From positions 806,001 through 870,000 of the forward strand of contig CAILAC010000010.1 of the NCBI GenBank assembly GCA_903832055.1: 64,000 nucleotides of DNA. The letters run 5' to 3'. Made by a program: the position numbers and the translations under genes. The notes beneath the pieces were generated by a model. It searched no databases. It saw nothing but the letters and a program-made list of their open reading frames with translations, and was not told the origin of the DNA. Shown here one piece after another: positions 50,136 through 57,227 of the stretch (positions are counted from its first letter, which is position 1; every line of letters starts with the position of its first letter). This DNA is from an uncultured Acidobacteriota bacterium. GTDB taxonomy: Bacteria; Acidobacteriota; Terriglobia; Terriglobales; Acidobacteriaceae.

Positions 50136-51074
50136 GTGGCGGGATTGAAGTTGGCTGTACCGAATTTAGTGGTGTCGGGGGGAAGACCGGCGGCGGCTTG
50201 CGAGATTTCGCAGGCGGGCGTGCTGGCAGCGGCGACTCCCGGGGCGGGACAGGCGGCGGTATATGCGGCTGAATCGTTGGCGCATGGTTCAGTGGTACCG
50301 GGGTTGGCTGAGGGAAACCTGACGAATCCCGGGGTGGTGACGGCGGCGCTAAAGGCGGCGCTGGGCCAGGTGCAGCCGCGGGTCAAGGCTGTGACGGTGG
50401 TGGTGCCAGACTCGGCGGTGCGAGTGTTTGTGCTGGATTTTGATACGATGCCGACGCGAGCGGATGAGGCGCTGCCGGTGCTGCGGTTCCGGCTGCGAAA
50501 GTCGGTACCGTTTGACGTGGAGCATGCCGGGATCAGCTACCAGGTGCTCAGCGAGGGTTCGGCGCGGCTGGAGACGCAGTGGAAGGTGCTTGCAGCCGTA
50601 ATTCCCGGGCCCGTGCTGGCGGAGTATGAAGCTGTCGTTCGCGCGGCGGGGTACGAGCCGGGGGTGGTTTTGCCGGCAAGCCTGGCAGTGCTCGCAGCAA
50701 TTGGCGGCACCGATAGCCATGAGGCAGTGCTGGTCATCCATCTGAGCCAGCAGGCACTGACGACCTCGATTGTGTCGGGCAACGATATTCTGCTGTACCG
50801 GACCGTGGAACTGCCTCAGGAGACAGGTCTGCGCCAGGTGGAGGTACAGCGGGCGGTAGCGGTGGCGGCAGCCTTCTATGAGGACCAGCTGCATGTGCGG
50901 GCACGGCGGATTCTGTATTCAGGCGTCGTGACGGCGCGGGAGTTTGCTGCGCTGGTGCAGGATGAGGATCTTGAGGTGGTCGAACTGGCTGGGCGGCCCG
51001 ATGTAGGGTTTGCTTCTTCGCTGGGAAACCACTCCGTGGCGGCGGTAACGGGAGCTCTGGTGGGAACGAATTGA
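50136..51074 (+). CDS. pilM: PilM-like actin-fold assembly protein
   Basis: The 312-residue cytosolic protein starts at the GTG at 50136 (GAGG 11 bases upstream). It has the actin-like PilM arrangement: VTVVVPDSAVRVFVLDFDTMPTRADEALPVLRFRLRKSVPFDVEHAGISYQVL in the middle, a VLVIHLSQQALTTSIVSGNDILLYRTVELP strand pair, and a C-terminal half with YEDQLHVRARRILYSG. The N-terminal nucleotide site is less clear than in canonical PilM. It would bind the cytosolic tail of the PilN-like protein encoded next. Position and order (pilM-N-O-P) support the call more than sequence does. Confidence 0.82.
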   Translation: MAGLKLAVPNLVVSGGRPAAACEISQAGVLAAATPGAGQAAVYAAESLAHGSVVPGLAEGNLTNPGVVTAALKAALGQVQPRVKAVTVVVPDSAVRVFVLDFDTMPTRADEALPVLRFRLRKSVPFDVEHAGISYQVLSEGSARLETQWKVLAAVIPGPVLAEYEAVVRAAGYEPGVVLPASLAVLAAIGGTDSHEAVLVIHLSQQALTTSIVSGNDILLYRTVELPQETGLRQVEVQRAVAVAAAFYEDQLHVRARRILYSGVVTAREFAALVQDEDLEVVELAGRPDVGFASSLGNHSVAAVTGALVGTN

Positions 51075-51125
51075 CGCCCCGTTGAAGTTTGATTTCTGGG
51101 TTTGGGCAGCGGTCAGTATGAATAT

Positions 51126-51170
51126 GAGTGTGAAGTGTAAGAAGCAGGTCCTTCGCTTCACTCAGGATGA
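51126..51170. repeat. GTGTGA motif and family C repeat (inverted)
   Basis: GAGTGTGAAGTGT (51126-51138) is followed at 51144-51170 by GCAGGTCCTTCGCTTCACTCAGGATGA, the inverted form of the family C repeat seen at 22385. Both lie in the 133-base gap between the PilM- and PilN-like genes. Confidence 0.6.
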
Positions 51171-51207
51171 AAAATAAGAGTTGGGATGACTGGAATGACA
51201 GGACGCG

Positions 51208-52191
51208 ATGAAGATCTCAATTAATCTTGCGACTCGGCCATACGCCGATCAAGGCCCGGCGCTGAAGCAGCTGCGCGTGGGCATGGCGGTGCTGGTGGTG
51301 GTGCTGGCGGGTCTGGGCTGGGGGCTGCTTCATTTTCACGAGGCAGCTCTGCGCATGGCTGCTCAGGAAGACGCGCTGAAGCAGGCAATTGCCGGGGTGC
51401 GCCGTGAAGAGCAGGGCTACCAGGCACAGATGCAGCAGCCCGCCAATGCCAAGGTGCTGACGCAGGCTGGTTTCCTCAATGAGCTTTTTGAGGAGAAGTC
51501 GTTCAGTTGGACCGCGGCGCTTGAAGACCTGGAGCGGGTGTTGCCCGCCGGGGTGCAGGTGACAGCGCTTGAGCCGGCGCGCGGCAAGGATGGGCGGCTG
51601 ACGCTGCGGCTACGGGTTTCAGGATTGCGCGAGCGCGCGGTATCGATGATGCGGAATATGGAGCATTCGAAGCGATTTGGCTCGACAAGGATCGCGGGCG
51701 AGAATTCTGAGAATTCGACAGCGCAGGGCGATTTGCAGCCGGTGAAAGACGCAGGCCGGGTGAGCTTTGATGTGCTGGCGGAGTACAACCCGGCAACTCT
51801 GGAAGAGCGGAAGGCGGAGATTGCGGCGCAGAAGCACGCAGCCACACCGGGTGCAGTTTCAGGAACCGTACCGGCAGGTGCCAAGGCCGGCCGACCCGGT
51901 TATATTGCTCCAAATCCACAGCCGAAGGCTGGTATACGGCCAGTGCCGCCGATGAATTTGCCGCCTGGAGGGGCGAACGCGGGGCAAAGCACGCGACCGA
52001 GGCCGCAGGGTATTCGTCCCCAGGGCAATGGGCCAACGGCGGTTTCGCCTTTGCGCGGTGTGCCAATTGGGGTAGACCTGAACGGCCTGAAGAATCATGA
52101 GGGCAACCGGTTTCCGCCGGGGCAGGTGCCGCCGACGGGGACCGTGCCGATTCCGGGGCAGATTCCAGGCCAGCAGGGAGGGCCGCAATGA
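51208..52191 (+). CDS. pilN: PilN-like bitopic inner-membrane protein
   Basis: The 327-aa protein begins KISINLATRPYADQGP, the INLA motif that PilN uses to bind PilM. A membrane helix follows (about 25-45, VGMAVLVVVLAGLGWGLLHF), then a coiled-coil and a ferredoxin-like periplasmic domain (VLPAGVQVTALEPARGKDGRLTLRLRVSGL). The last 110 residues are a low-complexity Pro/Gly-rich tail (PGYIAPNPQPKAGIRPVPP...), absent from typical PilN. It overlaps the next gene by four bases (ATGA). Confidence 0.88.
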   Translation: MKISINLATRPYADQGPALKQLRVGMAVLVVVLAGLGWGLLHFHEAALRMAAQEDALKQAIAGVRREEQGYQAQMQQPANAKVLTQAGFLNELFEEKSFSWTAALEDLERVLPAGVQVTALEPARGKDGRLTLRLRVSGLRERAVSMMRNMEHSKRFGSTRIAGENSENSTAQGDLQPVKDAGRVSFDVLAEYNPATLEERKAEIAAQKHAATPGAVSGTVPAGAKAGRPGYIAPNPQPKAGIRPVPPMNLPPGGANAGQSTRPRPQGIRPQGNGPTAVSPLRGVPIGVDLNGLKNHEGNRFPPGQVPPTGTVPIPGQIPGQQGGPQ

Positions 52192-52829
52192 GCAAGGTTT
52201 CTTTAATGCGTGAGCGGCTGTTTTCACCGGTGGGCCTGCACGCGATTGGCTTTGGAGTACTGGCGGTGACGACGATTCTGCTGGGCATTCGCGTGGGACT
52301 GGACTGGCGCGCGACGAGCAGCAGCAATGTGGACGCGGTGGCGTCGCGCAATGCTGAGCTTAAGACGCTCCAGTTGCAGACGGCACCGTTGCGTGGGCTG
52401 GATGCAAAAGTGGCGCTTTCGCGGAAGCAGATTGACGAGTTCTACCAGAAGCGGATTCCGCCGAGCTATTCAGCGATTCTTGAGCAATTGGGCACGCTGG
52501 CCGGCAAGGGGCCCGTGCGGTTGACGCGGGTGCAGTATACGCAGGCGCCGGGGTCGGGCGATTTGACCGAGATTCGCATGGACGCAGGTTTGAGCGGCGA
52601 CTACACAGCGATCATGCGGTTTGTGAACGGGCTGGAACGGAGCCAGACATTTTTTGTGGTGCGGGCGATGGCTCTGACAGGGCAACAAAGCGGTACGGTG
52701 AATCTGCGCTTGCAGTTTTCGACGTGGCTGCGGCCTGCGGACGCGGCGGCAAGCGGATTGCCGGTCGAGGGGGCTCCTTCGACTTCTCCTGAAATCGCTG
52801 GCGGATCGCCGGCCGGGGAGGGACGATAG
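52188..52829 (+). CDS. pilO: PilO-like inner-membrane protein
   Basis: The 213-residue protein has a single N-terminal membrane helix (about 15-35, HAIGFGVLAVTTILLGIRVGL). A coiled-coil (SRNAELKTLQLQTAPLRGLDAKVALSRKQIDEFYQKRIP) and a ferredoxin-like periplasmic domain follow (ILEQLGTLAGKGPVRLTRVQY...YTAIMRFVNGLERSQTFFVVRAMALTG). This is the PilO/GspM layout. Start and stop overlap or abut its neighbours, as expected of a tight assembly operon. Confidence 0.85.
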   Translation: MSKVSLMRERLFSPVGLHAIGFGVLAVTTILLGIRVGLDWRATSSSNVDAVASRNAELKTLQLQTAPLRGLDAKVALSRKQIDEFYQKRIPPSYSAILEQLGTLAGKGPVRLTRVQYTQAPGSGDLTEIRMDAGLSGDYTAIMRFVNGLERSQTFFVVRAMALTGQQSGTVNLRLQFSTWLRPADAAASGLPVEGAPSTSPEIAGGSPAGEGR

Positions 52830-52831
52830 CG

Positions 52832-53458
52832 ATGGCGCTGAAAGTTGGAACTGAGAACAAGCGAAATGTGATTATCGCCGGGGTGCTGTTTTGTGTGGTT
52901 GCGTACCTGGTGGTGAAGCAGTTCATGGGGGACGAGCCAAAGCCTGCGCCGATGACTGCGCCAACCGTCGTCAAGGTCGCACCACAGGCGAGACCGGCTC
53001 AGGCTGCCGGCCGGATGTCCATTCAAACAACGGCAGGGCCGGCGGCGCGGCAGTTGCCCGGAACGGGGCTGGACCCCGCTCTGCATCTCGACAGGCTGGC
53101 GTTGAGCGAATCCATTGAGTATGCGGGAACCGGGCGGAATATCTTTTCGATGGATTCCACGCCCGTGGTAATGGAGCAGCCAGTGGCGTCGGCTCGGCCG
53201 CAGAATGCGGCACCCGTAGTGGAAGGACCACCTCCACCCCCGAAGCCCCCGGCGATTGACCTGCGCTACTTTGGCTATTCGTCGGGCCTTGACGGCAAAA
53301 GGAAGGCCTTTTTCGTCCATGGCGAAGACATTTTTCAGGCTTCAGCAGGGGATATCGTCAATCACCGGTACAAGGTGGTTGCTGTCGATGTACGGTCCGT
53401 GCAGGTCACAGACCTCAGCTACAACAATACGCAGACGCTTCCCCTCGCGGGAAATTGA
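52832..53458 (+). CDS. PilP-position inner-membrane protein
   Basis: The 208-aa protein has one N-terminal membrane helix (about 9-28, NVIIAGVLFCVVAYLVVKQFM). A Pro/Ala-rich periplasmic linker leads to a small beta domain at the end (IDLRYFGYSSGLDGKRKAFFVHGEDIFQASAGDIVNHRYKVVAVDVRSVQVTDLSYNNTQTLPL). That domain resembles the GspC/PilP homology region that contacts the secretin. It lacks the lipoprotein signal of classical PilP, so GspC-like is an equal reading. It starts 3 bases after the pilO-like stop. No secretin gene (pilQ/gspD) is in the window. Confidence 0.75.
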   Translation: MALKVGTENKRNVIIAGVLFCVVAYLVVKQFMGDEPKPAPMTAPTVVKVAPQARPAQAAGRMSIQTTAGPAARQLPGTGLDPALHLDRLALSESIEYAGTGRNIFSMDSTPVVMEQPVASARPQNAAPVVEGPPPPPKPPAIDLRYFGYSSGLDGKRKAFFVHGEDIFQASAGDIVNHRYKVVAVDVRSVQVTDLSYNNTQTLPLAGN

Positions 53459-53473
53459 GATTCAAAAGCCAGT

Positions 53474-54607
53474 GTGAGTGCAATGCGGAAGATTATTTTG
53501 AAAGCTGATATTGGCCGCTCTGCTCCTCCCCGTGGGGAGGAGGGGTACATTCTCATTGCAGTTCTGTTTCTCGTAGTGATGGTGCTGATTGCTCTATCAA
53601 TTGCTGCGCCCAAGGTGGCGGCGGATATTGAGCGGGACCGGGAGATTGAGCTGATGCACCGGGGGCAGCAATATCAGCGAGCCATTAAGCTGTATTACAA
53701 GAAATTCGGCGCCTATCCGCCCAATATGGAGGCGCTGGAGAAGTCGAACGAGATTCGCTTTCTGCGCAAGCGTTATAAAGACCCGGTGACAGGCAAGGAT
53801 GAATGGCACCTGATTCATTTTGGCGAGAACAAGACACCGACGGCGATGGGATTCTTTGGCCAGGCCATGATGGGAAGCACGATGGCGGGGATTGGGCCGG
53901 GCGGCGTGGGTGCCGGCGCGGCGGGCGCGTTTGGCAATAGCGGCGGCAATGGGGCCTTTGGGAACTCCGGATCGGGATCAATTTTTGGCAACAGCGGTGG
54001 CAATGGTTCGCCTGGGAGTTCGGGATCGGGATCGATTTTTGGCAATAACGGGTTTGGTCAATCGGACGGCAACTCTGCGGGAAGCAACGGGACAGGAAGC
54101 GGTGTTACGACCGGGGGCGTGCCCGGTGGTTCGACAGACCCGAATGGAAATGCGAGCGGTGGAAGTGACACGGGCAAGGGCGGTGCGGCCGGGGCGGCAG
54201 ACGGGCAGGGCGCTGGACAGGGAGACAACGGAGGAGCGGCCGGTGGATTGGCAGGGGGCACCTCTTTGGGGAGCAACACTGCTTCGTCGTTTGGTGGCAA
54301 GACAGGCCAGACCTTCGGGGGCGGTGGCATTATCGGCGTGGAGAGTACCAGCCCGAAGGCAACAATCCTGATCTACAAAAAGAAGAAGCATTTCAACGAG
54401 TGGGAGTTTGTCTACGACCCGATGGCCGACCGGACGACCGTGGGCGGGGGTTCCGTAGGCAAGTCGATGTCCGGAGCCGGGAATGGGGATGGGCCGTCGT
54501 TTGGATCGCCGGGGATGATGAATGGGCCGGTGAATGGGCCCGTTCAGGGGCCTGGGCAGGGCATAGGCAATCCGCCGACCCAGCCGCCGTCGCAGCAGCA
54601 GCAGTGA
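53474..54607 (+). CDS. pseudopilin-like protein with Gly/Asn/Ser-rich insert
   Basis: The 377-aa protein (GTG at 53474; ATG at 53483 possible) has a type III signal sequence: charged leader, then GEEG-YILIAVLFLVVMVLIALSIAAPKVA. Position +5 after the cleavage glycine is Ala rather than the usual Glu, as in GspK-like minor pseudopilins. A helix with ERDREIELMHRGQQYQRAIKLYYKKFGAYPPNMEAL and KDPVTGKDEWHLI follows, then about 150 residues of Gly/Asn/Ser/Phe repeats (FGNSGGNG, SGSGSIFGNN). The conserved end is STSPKATILIYKKKKHFNEWEFVYDP, found with acidobacterial pseudopilins. It is the last gene of the operon, before the terminator at 54.65 kb. Confidence 0.85.
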   Translation: MSAMRKIILKADIGRSAPPRGEEGYILIAVLFLVVMVLIALSIAAPKVAADIERDREIELMHRGQQYQRAIKLYYKKFGAYPPNMEALEKSNEIRFLRKRYKDPVTGKDEWHLIHFGENKTPTAMGFFGQAMMGSTMAGIGPGGVGAGAAGAFGNSGGNGAFGNSGSGSIFGNSGGNGSPGSSGSGSIFGNNGFGQSDGNSAGSNGTGSGVTTGGVPGGSTDPNGNASGGSDTGKGGAAGAADGQGAGQGDNGGAAGGLAGGTSLGSNTASSFGGKTGQTFGGGGIIGVESTSPKATILIYKKKKHFNEWEFVYDPMADRTTVGGGSVGKSMSGAGNGDGPSFGSPGMMNGPVNGPVQGPGQGIGNPPTQPPSQQQQ

Positions 54608-54653
54608 TTCTCGACCTTGCACTGAGTTCAACAGCAGGCAGCAGACAATAGAG

Positions 54654-54680
54654 AGCCCACCTTCTATGGGTGGGCTTTTC
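54654..54680 (+). terminator. terminator of the pilus/secretion operon
   Basis: An 8-bp stem AGCCCACC / GGTGGGCT with a 7-base loop is followed by TTTTC. It ends the operon that starts with pilC. Confidence 0.75.
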
Positions 54681-54781
54681 TATGAGTGAACCTGGCATGA
54701 AACCGGTAATCGCTGACCGGGGGAAAGGTGGCCCTGGTAGTACAAGCCAAAGACCAGCCTGAGGGGTGCACTTGGGGAAGC

Positions 54782-55180
54782 TTAGACGCTAAAGGAAGAA
54801 CCGCAACCGCAGGTGCTCTTGACGTTGGGATTCTCAAATTTGAAGCCGGCTGCTTCGAAAGTTTCCACGTAGTCGACGAGGCAGTTGTTGAGGTACATCA
54901 GTGAGGTGGCGTCAATGAAGACCTTGAGGCCGTCATAGGTAAATACCTTGTCCATCATGCCGCTCTGGTTTTCAAATGCCATGGAGTACTGGAAGCCGGA
55001 GCAGCCGCCGCCAACAACGCCTACGCGCAGACCGGCAGGGATGGGATCCTGGGTGGCCATGATTTCACGCACCTTGGCAATGGCGGATGGGGTCATGTTC
55101 AGCGGAGTGGCCTTGGGTGCCGGCGGAATCTCCGTGAGGGGCGTAGCTTGATTTGCGATGGGGTCAGTTGCAGTGGCCAT
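54782..55180 (-). CDS. erpA: iron-sulfur cluster insertion protein (IscA/ErpA type)
   Basis: The 132-residue A-type carrier has the three ligand cysteines: one in GGGCSGFQYSM and two in the C-terminal STCGCGSSF. It transfers Fe-S clusters to targets such as isoprenoid or radical-SAM enzymes. The N-terminus has a 25-residue Thr/Pro-rich extension (ATATDPIANQATPLTEIPPAPKATPL) before the conserved NMTPSAIAKVREIM. No suf or isc genes are adjacent. ErpA and IscA cannot be separated with certainty from sequence alone. Confidence 0.9.
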   Translation of the reverse strand: MATATDPIANQATPLTEIPPAPKATPLNMTPSAIAKVREIMATQDPIPAGLRVGVVGGGCSGFQYSMAFENQSGMMDKVFTYDGLKVFIDATSLMYLNNCLVDYVETFEAAGFKFENPNVKSTCGCGSSFSV

Positions 55181-55347
55181 GATGTCGATTCTCCTGATGC
55201 TGAACTTGATTCGGACCTTGACTTTACTTTACCGCCCCGCCGGTTTTGAAACAAGAGCGTTTTGGTCCGATATGTCAGATTGGATGCAGAGTGTGGGAAA
55301 TAGTCGCAAACTGCGGTTTGAGCCGGGCTCATTTTCCCGGCTACCTG

Positions 55348-55363
55348 CGTGACGGGCGTCACG
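55348..55363. promoter_or_regulatory. perfect palindrome in the erpA / 55504 divergent region
   Basis: CGTGACG-GG-CGTCACG is a perfect 7-2-7 inverted repeat in the 323-base gap between erpA (-) and the small membrane-protein gene (+). Its form resembles an operator of a dimeric regulator. Apart from it and a strong AGGAGG ribosome-binding site at 55493, I see nothing else in the gap. Confidence 0.35.
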
Positions 55364-55503
55364 TGCAAAATTTTGCGATGGGAACAGAATAATGCCATAG
55401 AGGTCAGCTGATCGGCCCTTGAACTCGCGAGTCCTGGAATCCAGAGAGGGATGTTCGGACGAACCGGGCCGAAGACGGCTGAGAGACCTTTAGGAGGCGA
55501 TGT

Positions 55504-55785
55504 ATGCTATCGAATCTGGATCATGTTCTGTTGTCGGTTTGGGCAGTGCTTGCGCTGGTGACCGCCCTTCTGTACGCGTATCGCACCAGCATTACCAGGG
55601 ATGAAGAGGACCAGATTTTTCTGGATGATGCCTTTGCACATGAGCGGGCGGTGCAGTCCCAGATCGTCGCGCGGGCGAACCGCATCCAGCCTGCAGTACG
55701 GATTAGCCTGTACCTGACCGTCGGGATGACGGTGATTGTCATTGTCTATTTCACGTTCAACGCATTTCGGACTCTGTTTGGGTGA
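55504..55785 (+). CDS. small membrane protein
   Basis: The 93-aa protein begins after a perfect AGGAGG. Two hydrophobic helices (about 6-27, DHVLLSVWAVLALVTALLYAYR; about 68-90, SLYLTVGMTVIVIVYFTFNAF) flank a charged soluble segment of about 40 residues (TRDEEDQIFLDDAFAHERAVQSQIVARANRIQ). It is probably an inner-membrane hairpin protein with its central part in the cytosol. I do not recognise a family. A terminator follows directly, so it is a single-gene unit. Confidence 0.75.
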   Translation: MLSNLDHVLLSVWAVLALVTALLYAYRTSITRDEEDQIFLDDAFAHERAVQSQIVARANRIQPAVRISLYLTVGMTVIVIVYFTFNAFRTLFG

Positions 55786-55802
55786 GTGAAGAGGAGAAAA
55801 GA

Positions 55803-55842
55803 AGAAGGGCCATCCGTCGATTCGGGTGGCCCTTCTCTTTTT
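55803..55842. terminator. bidirectional terminator
   Basis: A 14-bp stem AGAAGGGCCATCCG / CGGGTGGCCCTTCT (one G-T pair, loop TCGATT) with a T-run at the right ends the small membrane-protein gene and probably the convergent VWFA gene. Confidence 0.88.
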
Positions 55843-55868
55843 TGAGGCGGTAAATTCTCCTCCGAGCC

Positions 55869-57053
55869 TTACTCCACTTCCTGGCGGGCCTTGTAGCCGT
55901 TGCGGTAGATCAGTTCGTACTTGAGCGGCTTGTGCTTTTCATCCTGAAACTGAAGCGGGTGACCCTCGTCGTCCACGAGCTGCACCTGGAGTTTGCGGAA
56001 TGAGCCGTCCTGCTTGCTGTTGAGCGGATGATAGATGAGCTCGTACTTGGAGCGTATGGCCGAATTGATTGCGTTGAAGTCTTCGGGCAGCTCGCCGGGG
56101 AAACGGGGCTGGAAGAACATGCCGCCGGTCATGGTGGCAAAGGTTTTCATCTGATTATCGGCCTGGAGGTAATCCATTTCCTGCAGCTGCCCCTCAAATC
56201 CCCCGCGACCCTCACGCATGAGGCGGGCAAACTGTCCGGTGGAGATGGTAAATATCGTCACGTCCTGGGTCTTCTTTACCTTGTCGAGCATCTTGTCCAA
56301 GGTGATTTTGGAGAAGGTGTCACGGCCGGAAGCGATGAGGATGATGTATTTGTGGCCCTCAATGCGGCTGAGACGGTCGAGTCCTTCGTAAAGTGCGTCG
56401 AAGACGTTGCGTTCAGAAAAGCCCGGGATGCGGAGTGAGTTGATGGCCTCCAGTATCTGGCGCTTGTCCTGGGTGAAGTCGGCAACGATCTGGGTGCGCA
56501 TGTCAAAGGTCATCAGGGCGACGTAGTCCTGGGGCCTGAGCTGCTCTGCAAAGGTGAAGGCTGCATTGCGCATGTCGTAGACGAAGCGATAGTTCGTGGA
56601 CGCGAACTCGCAGATCATGAGAGCAGTGATGGGTGCCTCGACACGCTTGAAGCCGATGACCTTCTGCTCTTTGCCGTCTTCGTACACTCTGAAGTTGGCG
56701 GGCTTCAGGCCGGGCACAAACTGGTGCGTCTTTTCAAGCAGTACGCCGATGTCGACCGTAACCTCGGGGACCTCGACATGGATGGTGACAGGAGCCATGC
56801 CTTCGGGTGCCTTGACTTTGGGGGCGGCCAGGGCGGGAGCCGGCGCTTCGTCGGCGGGAGCTTTCTTTTTGGGGACGACGATCGGGCCGGCATCAGACCC
56901 TGGACCGCCGGAGTCTGAGGTGTCGGGCGGGGGCGTGGTTGGCTGCTGGGCCTGCGCGTAGAGACGAGGGGAAAGAGTGCAGAGGATGGCGAGGGCTGCG
57001 AAAGCGATTGCGAGTCGTGGGGAAGGTTTGATTCTGGGCATCATCCTGAGCAT
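55869..57053 (-). CDS. VWFA-related exported protein (acidobacterial type)
   Basis: The 394-residue product starts MLRMMPRIKPSPRLAIAFAALAILCTL at 57053, with AGAGAGG 6 bases upstream; the frame is open 24 bases more. A signal peptide and a Pro/Ala-rich stretch precede the Ig-like strand region VTIHVEVPEVTVDIGVLLEKTHQFVPGLKPANFRVYEDGKEQKVIGFKR and a von Willebrand A domain (PITALMICEFASTNYRF...LIASGRDTFSKITLDKML). The metal-site DxSxS is degenerate (ICEFAST). This is the family annotated as VWFA-related Acidobacterial domain, of unknown role, probably binding matrix or surface ligands. It is divergent from the S55 peptidase gene. Confidence 0.9.
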   Translation of the reverse strand: MLRMMPRIKPSPRLAIAFAALAILCTLSPRLYAQAQQPTTPPPDTSDSGGPGSDAGPIVVPKKKAPADEAPAPALAAPKVKAPEGMAPVTIHVEVPEVTVDIGVLLEKTHQFVPGLKPANFRVYEDGKEQKVIGFKRVEAPITALMICEFASTNYRFVYDMRNAAFTFAEQLRPQDYVALMTFDMRTQIVADFTQDKRQILEAINSLRIPGFSERNVFDALYEGLDRLSRIEGHKYIILIASGRDTFSKITLDKMLDKVKKTQDVTIFTISTGQFARLMREGRGGFEGQLQEMDYLQADNQMKTFATMTGGMFFQPRFPGELPEDFNAINSAIRSKYELIYHPLNSKQDGSFRKLQVQLVDDEGHPLQFQDEKHKPLKYELIYRNGYKARQEVE

Positions 57054-57227
57054 TGAAACCTCTCTGACAAGAAGCATACGGTGTAGAACGCGGATGTGGG
57101 TACGCCCAGGTCCAACGTTGTTTCAAAGTGCCTGGCAAGCATGGGGCTCTCCGCATTCCTGGCGCAGGTTCATCTACCTGAAATAATCGACAACCTGACC
57201 TCACCTGCACCGTCTAATCTTGTAGAC

